A stretch of 44,583 nt of DNA from Gemmatimonadota bacterium (GTDB lineage Bacteria > Gemmatimonadota > Gemmatimonadetes > Gemmatimonadales > GWC2-71-9), in assembly GCA_003221895.1 (NCBI GenBank), contig QHUJ01000147.1:1-44583 (forward strand), given 5' to 3'. Every line of letters starts with the position of its first letter. Within the stretch, counting starts at the first letter, position 1. Below the pieces are notes generated by a model. That model saw only the letters and a program-made list of their open reading frames with translations. It was not told where the DNA came from and searched no databases. Positions 17,016 to 25,070 of the stretch are shown here, piece after piece. The translations under genes were made by a program, and so were the position numbers.

Positions 17016-19058
17016 ATGCGCTGGGCCGCTGCGCTCCTGATCGTGATATTGACCGCCCCCGCCTCCGCTCCCGCCGCTGCTCAGGACTGGAACAGCGACT
17101 CGGCGCTGGCGCTGGCGCGCCGCGCCATCGAACGCCGCACGCGCGCCGCGGTCGACACCGCATTGCGAGACTACAAAGCGCAGGCTCACGGGTTTCTCTT
17201 CTTCCTCGGACAGTTCGGCGAAGGGCTCACCGAGCCGCCCCGGCTCGTGAAAGCGGATCAGCTGGAGCTGGAAGTGTACTGGAAGTCGCCGCAGCTGAGC
17301 AAGCAGCGCATCATCGGCTGGCGCGATCGCACCGAGCTGCCCACCGACATCAACTACCATCGCGACCACCTGGGCATCGTCCAGAACAACTTTGGGCGCG
17401 CGATCCGTCTCGGCGAGGGTGACGAAGTGCGCGACGTGCCCCATCCACTGGCGCCCGGCGGCACCGACCTCTACGACTTCGCGTTGGGCGACACGACCAC
17501 GATCGTGCTGCCGCAGCGCGCCGTCCGCGTCGTGGCGCTGCAGGTGAGGCCCAGGAGCTTTGCCGAAGCGGCGATCGTCGGGACGCTGTTCGTCGATGCC
17601 GAAACCGCCGAGCTGGTGCGCATGGCGTTCAACTTCACCCCGGCGGCGTATCTGGATGAATCGTTGGAAGACGTCAGCATCGTGCTGGATAACGCCCTGT
17701 GGGACGGCCGCTTCTGGCTGCCCTATCGCCAGGAGATCGAAATCCGCCGGCGCGCGACCTGGCTCGACATCGCCGCGCGCGGCATCATCCGCGGGCGGTG
17801 GGAGATCGACAGCTACGTGTTCAATGTCGGCCTCGTGGACAGCTGGTTCGCCGGCGAGGAGATCAGCATCAGTCCCAAAGCCGAGCGCGACGCGTACCCG
17901 TGGCCGGGGCCCTTGAGTGCCGCGATTCAGGACATCTCCGAGCCGGTGCGTGAGAACGATCTCGAGCAGGTCCGCGCGGAAGCGAGTCGCATTGCGGGGC
18001 GGCGCGCGCTCAGCGGGTTGAAACGGCAGCGGCTCGGGACGCGCTCGCTGAGCGAGATCATCCACGCGAACCGGGTGGAAGGACTCGCCCTGGGAGCGGG
18101 CTTCGTGTGGCGTGCCCCGGGTGACGGATTCGAGCTGCGGGGACTCGGCAGTTACGGGTTTGCCGACGGGGCAGGCAAGGGGATGCTCGCGCTCAGCTCG
18201 GCGGACGGATTCGAGCTCGCCGGATTCCGCCAGGTGCGCGACATCGCGGACGCGCCGGTGATCGCGCCGCTCGTGAATTCGATTTCATCACAGGAGTTCG
18301 GCGACGACTACGGCGATTACTATCGCGCCACCGGCGGGCGAGTCAGTTACCGCACCGGAATCGGCGGACGGGGCGAAGTGCGCTTCGCCGTGACGGGCGA
18401 GCGGATCGAGTCGCAGTCGATTCATGCCACGCCCGCGAGCGGCACCTACCGGCCCAACCCGGCGATGCTGGACGGCGACTACTATTATGGAACGGTGACG
18501 CTGCGACGGCGCAGTGAAGGCTTCGCGGTGCGCCGCGACCTGGCCGCGGCCGTCACGCTCGAAGCGGGAGCGGGCGACAGCTCGGGAAACTATGGTCGGC
18601 TCAGCGCGTCGGGGCATGTGCTCCTGCCGGTCGGCAGCAACCATGTTCTCGTGCGGGGCGATTTCGGCGTCGCGACCGCCCATCTGCCGCCGCATCGCGC
18701 GTTCATCATCGGCGGTCACGGGACGCTCATCGGTGACGAGTTTCGGGAGTGGGGCGGCCGGTCCCAGGCACTCATTCACGTCGAGTGGCGCACGCCGGTG
18801 CCATTTCTGCGGCTGACGGCAGGACCGGCCCGTACACCCGGCACCATTACACTCGCGCCGTTCATCGCCGCCGGATGGACCGGCGGCAAGATCGATGTGA
18901 TTCCCACCCCCTGGGTTGCCACGCCGGGCACGCGCATGACGTTGGGCGTAGGTGCCGAATGGCTGGGTGTGTTTCGCGTCGAAGCAGGCTATGGCATCCA
19001 ATCGCATAACTTCCGCGTCGCCTTCGATGTAACGCGCGATTTTTGGGACATTCTGTGA
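17016..19058 (+). CDS. Predicted outer-membrane beta-barrel protein
   Basis: The 680-residue protein begins with a clear signal peptide (hydrophobic core ALLIVILTAPASA, cleavage likely after AQA-like residues near 24). A soluble beta-rich region extends to about residue 350. The C-terminal half has alternating hydrophobic strands and ends in an aromatic/hydrophobic pattern (DVTRDFWDIL) typical of barrel proteins. The segment around IIGGHGTLIGDEFREWGG, followed by a strand with EWRTPVP, resembles the late barrel strands of Omp85-type proteins, and the N-terminal part vaguely recalls DUF5686 proteins. I cannot confirm either family by eye. It is divergent from trpE and 49 bp upstream of the pilus ATPase. 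Confidence 0.75.
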   Translation: MRWAAALLIVILTAPASAPAAAQDWNSDSALALARRAIERRTRAAVDTALRDYKAQAHGFLFFLGQFGEGLTEPPRLVKADQLELEVYWKSPQLSKQRIIGWRDRTELPTDINYHRDHLGIVQNNFGRAIRLGEGDEVRDVPHPLAPGGTDLYDFALGDTTTIVLPQRAVRVVALQVRPRSFAEAAIVGTLFVDAETAELVRMAFNFTPAAYLDESLEDVSIVLDNALWDGRFWLPYRQEIEIRRRATWLDIAARGIIRGRWEIDSYVFNVGLVDSWFAGEEISISPKAERDAYPWPGPLSAAIQDISEPVRENDLEQVRAEASRIAGRRALSGLKRQRLGTRSLSEIIHANRVEGLALGAGFVWRAPGDGFELRGLGSYGFADGAGKGMLALSSADGFELAGFRQVRDIADAPVIAPLVNSISSQEFGDDYGDYYRATGGRVSYRTGIGGRGEVRFAVTGERIESQSIHATPASGTYRPNPAMLDGDYYYGTVTLRRRSEGFAVRRDLAAAVTLEAGAGDSSGNYGRLSASGHVLLPVGSNHVLVRGDFGVATAHLPPHRAFIIGGHGTLIGDEFREWGGRSQALIHVEWRTPVPFLRLTAGPARTPGTITLAPFIAAGWTGGKIDVIPTPWVATPGTRMTLGVGAEWLGVFRVEAGYGIQSHNFRVAFDVTRDFWDIL

Positions 19059-19090
19059 GCCACGATACTGGACGGGAACGCCCGCACCCA

Positions 19091-19103
19091 TAGCTTGGAG
19101 GAG
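19091..19103 (+). promoter_or_regulatory. TAGCTT box plus GGAGGAG ribosome binding site before pilB
   Basis: A GGAGGAG at 19097-19103 sits 4 nt before the ATG at 19108 and secures the start. A TAGCTT immediately upstream resembles the -10 boxes elsewhere in the window. If it were used as a promoter it would initiate within or after the ribosome binding site, so the two signals compete. Read-through from the barrel gene is the simpler reading. Confidence 0.35.
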
Positions 19104-19107
19104 CCTC

Positions 19108-21369
19108 ATGGCAGTCACGGCGTTCCCAGACGAATGGCTGGCCCAATCCCTTGAGGGCCTGGTTACCCCCGAGCTGCTGGAGCAGCTGCGGGGGAAGGCC
19201 GACCCCGGCCGCACGCTGTGGGAAGTCCTGGTTTCCGAGCGGATCGCGACCGACGCAGAGATCATCGACAAGCTGTCGCATCGCTTCCGGCTGAAAGTCG
19301 CCGACGCCTCCAAGATCGATCACGCCGTTCGCCAGGGCGTGCCCGAGCAGCTTGCCCGCCGTTATCGGGTGCTGCCCCTGCGCCTCACCGATTCGTTCCT
19401 GGAGCTCGGCACCGCGAATCCCTTCGACCTGGACGCGGAAAAGGCGCTCGCGTTCGCCACGGCGCGTGAAATACGCCTGTTCCTCCTCCCGCCATCGAAA
19501 ATCAGCGAGAAGCTCGACGAGCTCTACAAGCCTGAGAAGCAGCTCGACAAGCTGCTCGAGGGAATGGAGAGCTCGGCCGATCTGGTCCAGCTTAAGGACA
19601 CGCAGCCGGAGGAGCTCAACATTTCCGAGGCGGACGCGAGCCAGAAGCCCGTGGTCCGCCTCGTCGACATGATTATCTCGGAAGGAATTCTCTCGCGGGC
19701 GAGCGACATTCACGTCGAGCCTGAGGAAGGCGGCGTGGCGGTGCGCTACCGGATCGACGGCGTGCTGCGCCAGGTGATGAAGATCCCCCGCCAGGCCGGC
19801 CTGCCGCTGATCTCCCGCATCAAGATCATGTCGTCACTCGATATCGCCGATCGCCTGCGGCCGCAGGACGGTCGCGCTCGCGTGGCGGTGAACGGACAGC
19901 CGGTCGACCTGCGTGTCTCGACCCTGCCGGCGCAGCTCGGGGAAAAGGTCGTCATCCGCATCCTCGACTCGCGCGGCACGGTCAAATCGCTCGACACCCT
20001 TGGGCTCAATCCGGGCGAAGCGGAAGCCATCAGACGGCTGCTCGAGAACCACGAAGGAATCCTCCTGGTGACCGGCCCGACCGGGTCCGGCAAGACGACG
20101 ACGCTCTACTCCTGCATCAACCAGATCAAGAGCGAAGGCGTCAACATCGTCACGGTTGAAGACCCCGTCGAATACCGGATACAGGGTATCGTGCAGGTGC
20201 AGGTCCAGGAAAAAGCGGGTCTCACATTCGCCTCCGCGCTGCGGTCCATTCTGCGCCAGGACCCGAACGTCGTGCTCGTGGGCGAGATCCGCGACAAGGA
20301 GACGGCGCAGATCGCCGTGCAGGCATCCTTGACCGGCCACCTCGTGCTCTCCACGCTGCACACCAACGACGCGGCCAACGCGGTCACGCGGCTGGTGGAT
20401 ATCGGCGTCGAGGCGTACAAGATCGCCGCCTCGCTGCGCGGTGTCGTGGCACAGCGGCTGATGCGCAAGCTCTGCACCACCTGCAAGGAAGTCTGGATGG
20501 AGGCGCCTCCCGAGCGGTTGCGCCGCTGGATTCCGAAGGGCACGCCGCTGTATCGCGCCGCCGGCTGCCCCGACTGCGCGATGACGGGATATCGGGGCCG
20601 GTTCTCCATTCTCGAGATTCTCACGGTGGGCCCCGAGCTCGAGCGCCGGATCGCCGCGGGGGAGGCCGCGGACCGGATCAGTGAGGCGGCAAAGCGTGGC
20701 GGAATGAAATCACTGTGGGATTCCGGGCTCGCGCATGTGACGCGCGGTGAATCGACCATCGAAGAGCTGACGCGCGTCGTGGACATCCCCTCCGACGAGG
20801 GCGCTGAACCCCTCGCCGAGCCGGCGCGGCCGGGCGCTCCCTCACGGGCGTCCGGCGCCGTGACGGACGTCCCGCGGGGCTCCTCGGCGGCGGGCACGGC
20901 GGTGATACCAGAGCCCGTCGGCTCGTTCACGACGAATTTCGATCTGCTGGAAGAGACCCTGACGCCCACGCTCCGCTCCGGCGCGCACGGCCAGCCGGTT
21001 TCGAAAGTTCTACTCGTGGACGACGAAGACAGCCTGCGGAAAGTCATGCGCGATCTGCTCGAGCGCGACGGCTACTTTGTCGCCGAGGCGCGCGACGGTG
21101 TGCAGGCGCTCGACCAGGTCGATCGCGTCGGGCCGGACATCATCGTGCTCGATTTGAACCTGCCGGGCCTGGATGGATACGGCGTCCTGTCCCACCTGCG
21201 CTCGCGTCCCGCGACGGCCAACATCCCCGTGATCGTGTTGACCGCGAAAGGCGACGAGGACAACGAAGTCCGCGTCTTCGAGCTTGGCGCCGACGACTTT
21301 CTCACCAAGCCCTTCCGCGCGCGCGCATTGTCGGCGCGGCTCGAAGCTGTTCTCGGTCGCCGCCGCTGA
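19108..21369 (+). CDS. Type IV pilus / type II secretion ATPase (PilB/GspE) fused to a receiver domain
   Basis: The 753-residue protein has a GspE N-terminal domain (about 1-150) and a secretion ATPase core. The core carries Walker A GPTGSGKTTTLYS near residue 325, the Asp box and Walker B around LRQDPNVVLVGEIRDKETAQ, and a His box around TGHLVLSTLHTND. A zinc-binding CTTC/CPDC pair sits near 455-490. A low-complexity Ala/Pro/Gly linker (about 565-620) leads to a complete receiver domain (about 631-753) with VDDED, phospho-acceptor VLDLNLPG, VLTAKG and FLTKPF. It should power pilus or pseudopilus assembly. The receiver suggests control by phosphorylation. No other pil or gsp gene is nearby. 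The stop overlaps the next gene as CTGA. Confidence 0.92.
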   Translation: MAVTAFPDEWLAQSLEGLVTPELLEQLRGKADPGRTLWEVLVSERIATDAEIIDKLSHRFRLKVADASKIDHAVRQGVPEQLARRYRVLPLRLTDSFLELGTANPFDLDAEKALAFATAREIRLFLLPPSKISEKLDELYKPEKQLDKLLEGMESSADLVQLKDTQPEELNISEADASQKPVVRLVDMIISEGILSRASDIHVEPEEGGVAVRYRIDGVLRQVMKIPRQAGLPLISRIKIMSSLDIADRLRPQDGRARVAVNGQPVDLRVSTLPAQLGEKVVIRILDSRGTVKSLDTLGLNPGEAEAIRRLLENHEGILLVTGPTGSGKTTTLYSCINQIKSEGVNIVTVEDPVEYRIQGIVQVQVQEKAGLTFASALRSILRQDPNVVLVGEIRDKETAQIAVQASLTGHLVLSTLHTNDAANAVTRLVDIGVEAYKIAASLRGVVAQRLMRKLCTTCKEVWMEAPPERLRRWIPKGTPLYRAAGCPDCAMTGYRGRFSILEILTVGPELERRIAAGEAADRISEAAKRGGMKSLWDSGLAHVTRGESTIEELTRVVDIPSDEGAEPLAEPARPGAPSRASGAVTDVPRGSSAAGTAVIPEPVGSFTTNFDLLEETLTPTLRSGAHGQPVSKVLLVDDEDSLRKVMRDLLERDGYFVAEARDGVQALDQVDRVGPDIIVLDLNLPGLDGYGVLSHLRSRPATANIPVIVLTAKGDEDNEVRVFELGADDFLTKPFRARALSARLEAVLGRRR

Positions 21370-21833
21370 CTTCTGTTCGAGTCGCCTTCGTAGACACCTA
21401 CGCGTTACGCGGCGCCGGCGAGCGCCTGCAGGTCCTCGCGCTGCGGCGCGGCGCGAAGGGCCGCAACGTCGGCTCGTGGGAGACGATTCACGGAACCATC
21501 GAGGCCGGTGAAACGCCGGTGCAGGCGTCGCTGCGCGAATTGCGCGAGGAAACGGGCCTCGTTCCCGCAAAATTCTACAATCTCAGCCGCACCGAAGCGT
21601 TTTATCAACATCGCCGCGACGAAGTGGCGTTGATTCCGGTGTTCGCCGCATTTGTTGCTGGCGATGCGAGGGTGCGCCTGTCCGATGAGCACGATCAGGC
21701 CGAGTGGTTGAGCGCGGCGGAGGCGGCGAAGCGGTTCGCCTGGCCCCGCGAGCGGAGAGCACTGGACGACATTTTGTCAATAGTGGGGGGCGGAGACGCG
21801 GGCTTGCTGGAAGACGTCCTGCGAGTAAGCTAG
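21366..21833 (+). CDS. Nudix hydrolase, apparently starting at CTG
   Basis: A full Nudix box is present: G at the start of GTIEAGE and the catalytic RELREETG, fitting G-x5-E-x7-RExxEExG. The preceding strand VRVAFVDTYAL and the region VLALRRGAKGRNVG are typical of the fold and lie upstream of the first GTG at 21519. The frame is open from a TGA at 21231 and contains no ATG, GTG or TTG before 21519. The only sensible start is therefore the CTG at 21366, which overlaps the pilB TGA as CTGA. The resulting 155-residue protein would begin MTSVRVAFVD. The substrate, probably a nucleoside diphosphate derivative, is unknown. Translation is presumably coupled to pilB. Confidence 0.8.
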   Translation: MTSVRVAFVDTYALRGAGERLQVLALRRGAKGRNVGSWETIHGTIEAGETPVQASLRELREETGLVPAKFYNLSRTEAFYQHRRDEVALIPVFAAFVAGDARVRLSDEHDQAEWLSAAEAAKRFAWPRERRALDDILSIVGGGDAGLLEDVLRVS

Positions 21834-21848
21834 TAGCCGAGCTCCCTT

Positions 21849-22238
21849 GTGAATCCATTCTATCATCGGATCTACCGCGTGGTCCGTCACATCCCCAAGG
21901 GACGGGTGGCGACGTACGGCATCATCGCGCGGCTCGCGGGACGGCCCGGCGCCGCGCGCACGGTCGGCTGGGCGCTCTCCGCACTTCCCGAAGACAATGA
22001 TGTACCGTGGTGGCGCGTGATCAACGCGGCCGGCCGCATTTCGTTTTCAGGATCGGATCACTCGGCGGTGCTGCAGCGCGCGCTGCTGTTGCGCGAAGGC
22101 GTGCGGTTCGCGCCGGGCGGCGCCGTGAATCTCGGGACCTACGGCTGGCCCGCGGAGGCCTACGACACCGCGGTGGCCTCCCACAAGCGCGCCGCCTCGA
22201 CGCGAAGATCGCGCAGGTTGAAAGGCTTGCGCACGTAG
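21849..22238 (+). CDS. Alkyltransferase-like (ATL) DNA-binding protein
   Basis: The protein matches the DNA-binding domain of O6-alkylguanine-DNA alkyltransferases: IPKGRVATYGIIARLAGRPGAARTVGWAL, followed by the active-site region. The usual PCHRV motif reads PWWRV, so the alkyl-accepting Cys is replaced by Trp. That is the hallmark of ATL proteins, which flag alkylated bases for nucleotide excision repair instead of repairing them. The conserved domain ends near residue 105. The remaining basic tail overlaps the 3' end of the histidine kinase gene on the other strand by 79 bp. The start is a GTG, 15 bp after the Nudix stop. Confidence 0.85.
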   Translation: MNPFYHRIYRVVRHIPKGRVATYGIIARLAGRPGAARTVGWALSALPEDNDVPWWRVINAAGRISFSGSDHSAVLQRALLLREGVRFAPGGAVNLGTYGWPAEAYDTAVASHKRAASTRRSRRLKGLRT

Positions 22239-24304
22239 CGCACGCCGAGACGCGTCAGCGTCTCTTCGGTCGTCGGACGCACGTCGCCGGTGGCGACGAT
22301 GATGCGTTCTCGCAATGCCGGCAGTTTCGCAACCAATTCCTCCGCGAGCAGCACCCCGCGCTTTCCGGGCGCCATCGCGCGCGCATCGGTAATTACCAAA
22401 TCGAAGCCGCCGCGCTGCGCCAGGTCGAGCGCGTGCTGTGGATCCCCTGCGACTTCGACGTCGTGCCCATCGCGCGCGAACAACGCCTTGATGGTGCGCT
22501 GCACGGCCGGATCGCCGTCGACGAGCAGGATGGTGCGCTTGACGAAGTGCGCGCCCGCCGTGGTCGCGGCCGGCTGCCCCGCCGCCGGCGTCGTCGCTGG
22601 GGCCACGGCATCGGCCGGGGCAGGCGGCAGGTCCACCCGGAACGCGGCGCCGCCGCTCGCCGGGGTTGGCTCGATGGTGAGGTGCCCGCCGTGGCTCTCG
22701 ACGATCGAGTACGTGATCGACAGTCCGAGGCCTGTGCCCTTGCCCGGTTCCTTGGTCGTGAAGAACGGCGTGAACACGTTCTGCAGCACATGCTCGGGAA
22801 TGCCGGGCCCCGAATCGGCGACGCGCAGATGCACCTGGCCGTCGAACCACGTGGACACGGTGATCTCGCGCGGCCGGTCGCGGGGATTCTCGGCGACGGC
22901 CTGCGCGGCATTGGTCACGAGGTTGAGCACCACTTGCTGCAGCCCGTGACGGTCGCCGAGCACCTCGGGCAAGGCGCCGCTCAGCTCCCGCGTGACCGTA
23001 ATGTCCTTGAGCTTGAGATCGTAGGCCGTGAGCGAGAGCGTGCGCCGGATCACGTCGTTGAGGTCGACGAGGTCGCGTTCGCCCGTGCCCTTGCGCGCGA
23101 ATGTCAGCAGGTTGCGCACGATGCGGCCCGCGCGCTCCGCCTGCTCCTGGATGACCTGCAGGTGCCCGCGGTCCTTCTTGCCGAGCTCCTTCTGCTCGAG
23201 CAGGAACTCGGAGAGGCCCGCGATGGAGGTGAGGGGGTTGTTCAGCTCGTGCGCCACACCTGAAACGAGCTGGCCGACGGCGGCGAGCTTTTCGCTCTGG
23301 ACGAGCTGCGTCTCGAGCGCTTGTTGCTCCGTCACGTCCTCCACCAGCACCACGACGCTCTGCTCGAAACCCGCGCCGGCAATGTGCGCCGCATTCACGC
23401 GCACGGTGCGCTGCAGCCGCTCGGAGCGGAGGACCAGCGGGGCCGACCGCTCGCCCCGCCGCGTTCCCGCCAGCAGCTCGGATAGGGCTTGCGCCTTGCC
23501 CGTTCCGAGCAGCGCGTCGCCCAGCGCCGTGCCCACCAGCGTGGAGACCGGAACGCCCAACAGGCTCGCGAGGGAGCGGTTCGCCCGCCGCACGACGCCG
23601 TCGGTATCGACGACGGCAATGCCTTCACTCAAAGCGTCGAACGCCGTTTCCCACTGGTCCTTGGCGCGCCGGACCATCTCGAAGAACCGCGCGTTGGCGA
23701 TCACGACAGCGGCGTGCGTCGCCAGCGTCGAGAGCAAGCGCACGTCTTCGGGGACAAACTGCGCTTCGCGCGGATCGGTGATGACGAGCGTGCCGATGAC
23801 GGCACCGTGGGAGCGCAGCGGCACGGCGGCGGCGGCCACGGCGTCGAAGCCGGGCACGATGGACGTAGACTCGGACCCCGAGTTGCGCACCAGCTCGAGG
23901 TGGTCGCGGCCGGTCGCGCGCGCCACCAACCCGGCGTCATCCGGGGCAATCTTGCGGCCGCGCAGACCGCTCAGCGTGCCCTCCGCGGCGGCAATCTGAA
24001 TGGGATCCCCCGGCGCATCGCCCACCAAAGCGAGCAGGGCGCCCTGTGCATCGAGGAAGCGGACGGCGTAGCGCACGACCTGCTCGACGATGCGGTCCAG
24101 CTCGAGCGAGTCGGATAGCACGTACGACAGCTCCTGCAGCGAAAACAGCTCGGAGAGCCGGCGATTGAGCTCCTCTGCGGCGCGCCTACGCTCCTGCTCG
24201 GACCGGACCAAACGCTCGCGCAGGCGCCACAACACCCCGCCCACGACCAAGAAGACGACGAGCAGGCCGGCGAATAACACCGGGTGTGGTCGGACCAGGT
24301 CCAT
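22160..24304 (-). CDS. Membrane-anchored hybrid histidine kinase (GAF-PAS-HisKA-HATPase-REC)
   Basis: The 714-residue sensor begins with one transmembrane helix (about 8-28) and a short coiled coil. A GAF domain (about 55-210) and a PAS domain (about 220-330) follow. The HisKA phospho-acceptor motif VAHELNNPLTSIAG is near residue 353 and the HATPase domain shows N-box NLVTNAAQAV, G1 DSGPGIP and G2 GTGLGLS. A C-terminal receiver domain (about 595-714) has the acceptor Asp in VITDARAMAP, where two extra residues separate the Asp from the usual MP, and the Lys in VRKPF. No cognate output regulator is adjacent. The ligand sensed by the GAF/PAS domains cannot be inferred. Confidence 0.93.
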   Translation of the reverse strand: MDLVRPHPVLFAGLLVVFLVVGGVLWRLRERLVRSEQERRRAAEELNRRLSELFSLQELSYVLSDSLELDRIVEQVVRYAVRFLDAQGALLALVGDAPGDPIQIAAAEGTLSGLRGRKIAPDDAGLVARATGRDHLELVRNSGSESTSIVPGFDAVAAAAVPLRSHGAVIGTLVITDPREAQFVPEDVRLLSTLATHAAVVIANARFFEMVRRAKDQWETAFDALSEGIAVVDTDGVVRRANRSLASLLGVPVSTLVGTALGDALLGTGKAQALSELLAGTRRGERSAPLVLRSERLQRTVRVNAAHIAGAGFEQSVVVLVEDVTEQQALETQLVQSEKLAAVGQLVSGVAHELNNPLTSIAGLSEFLLEQKELGKKDRGHLQVIQEQAERAGRIVRNLLTFARKGTGERDLVDLNDVIRRTLSLTAYDLKLKDITVTRELSGALPEVLGDRHGLQQVVLNLVTNAAQAVAENPRDRPREITVSTWFDGQVHLRVADSGPGIPEHVLQNVFTPFFTTKEPGKGTGLGLSITYSIVESHGGHLTIEPTPASGGAAFRVDLPPAPADAVAPATTPAAGQPAATTAGAHFVKRTILLVDGDPAVQRTIKALFARDGHDVEVAGDPQHALDLAQRGGFDLVITDARAMAPGKRGVLLAEELVAKLPALRERIIVATGDVRPTTEETLTRLGVRYVRKPFNLRDLRVEAARLWEATAVS

Positions 24305-24311
24305 GAGCTTC

Positions 24312-24317
24312 TATATT
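24312..24317 (+). promoter_or_regulatory. -10 box (TATATT) of the ApbE-like gene
   Basis: TATATT overlaps the divergent histidine kinase promoter region and ends 12 nt before the TTG at 24330, giving a very short predicted leader. Confidence 0.4.
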
Positions 24318-24329
24318 CAACTATCGGTC

Positions 24330-25070
24330 TTGAGAATCAATCGTACGCATCACATGGCCTTCACGTGCGCGCTCGGCCTGTTCATCGCGGCCTGCGGCGC
24401 GGAGCCGCCGCCCGCGGTGTCGCGGGTGTGGCCCGTCCTGGGCACGATGATGTCGGTCGCCGCGTGGGCGCCGGACACCATCCGCCTGGCCGGCGCGTTG
24501 AACGGGGCGCGCGACTCGGTCGACCGCATCGACTCCCTCATGATGCATCACGCGCGGATTGACGCGCTCGATTCGGCGCAGCGCGATTTGTTGCAGCGCA
24601 CCGGCGTGACCGCGGCATCCGAAAGCCTGGCGTCAGGCTACGCGCTCGACCGCGCGGCGCTCGCGCTCGCCGGCGTCAGCGATAGCGCGCTGCTCGATCT
24701 CGGCGGCCAGTATTTGTGGGTCGGGCCGCCGGGGCGGATGACCAATCGGACGGTGGGCATTCCCGACCCCGACAATTCTCTCGACGCGCTGGGGTGGGTC
24801 GAGCTGCGCGGTGGCTCGATCCGGACGCAGCCGCAATCGCGCGAGCATCATGGGCGCGCGCACTCGGTCACCGTGCTGGCGCCCGACGCCCTCACCGCTC
24901 ATGCCTGGTCCATCGCGTTCTTTGCCCTTGGGTGTGACAGCGCGTTGGCGGTGGCGGCCGGTTTGGGAGGGCGGATCAGTGTCGCGTGTGCGGATTCGGC
25001 CGGTGTGCGCTGGACCAAAGATCTCGAAGAGCGAGTCAGAGTCCCGGCGGCGTCTGGGCGCGCGCCTTGA
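24330..25070 (+). CDS. Short ApbE-like lipoprotein
   Basis: The C-terminal half resembles ApbE flavin transferases (FAD:protein FMN transferase): SGYALDRAALAL, LLDLGGQYLWVG and the late segment SVTVLAPDALTAHAWSIAFFALG. The N-terminal part has VLGTMMSVAAW, equivalent to the family MGT motif. At about 246 residues it is some 80 short. The block equivalent to the family G-x-DPTVGPL region is absent, and the usual HIxDPxTG motif is reduced to REHHGRAHS. The TTG start at 24330 is chosen because it gives a lipoprotein signal with basic n-region and lipobox IAAC; ATG 24354 lacks the basic residues. It may be a catalytically altered or decaying ApbE. Its 3' end overlaps the next gene by 35 bp. Confidence 0.65.
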   Translation: MRINRTHHMAFTCALGLFIAACGAEPPPAVSRVWPVLGTMMSVAAWAPDTIRLAGALNGARDSVDRIDSLMMHHARIDALDSAQRDLLQRTGVTAASESLASGYALDRAALALAGVSDSALLDLGGQYLWVGPPGRMTNRTVGIPDPDNSLDALGWVELRGGSIRTQPQSREHHGRAHSVTVLAPDALTAHAWSIAFFALGCDSALAVAAGLGGRISVACADSAGVRWTKDLEERVRVPAASGRAP

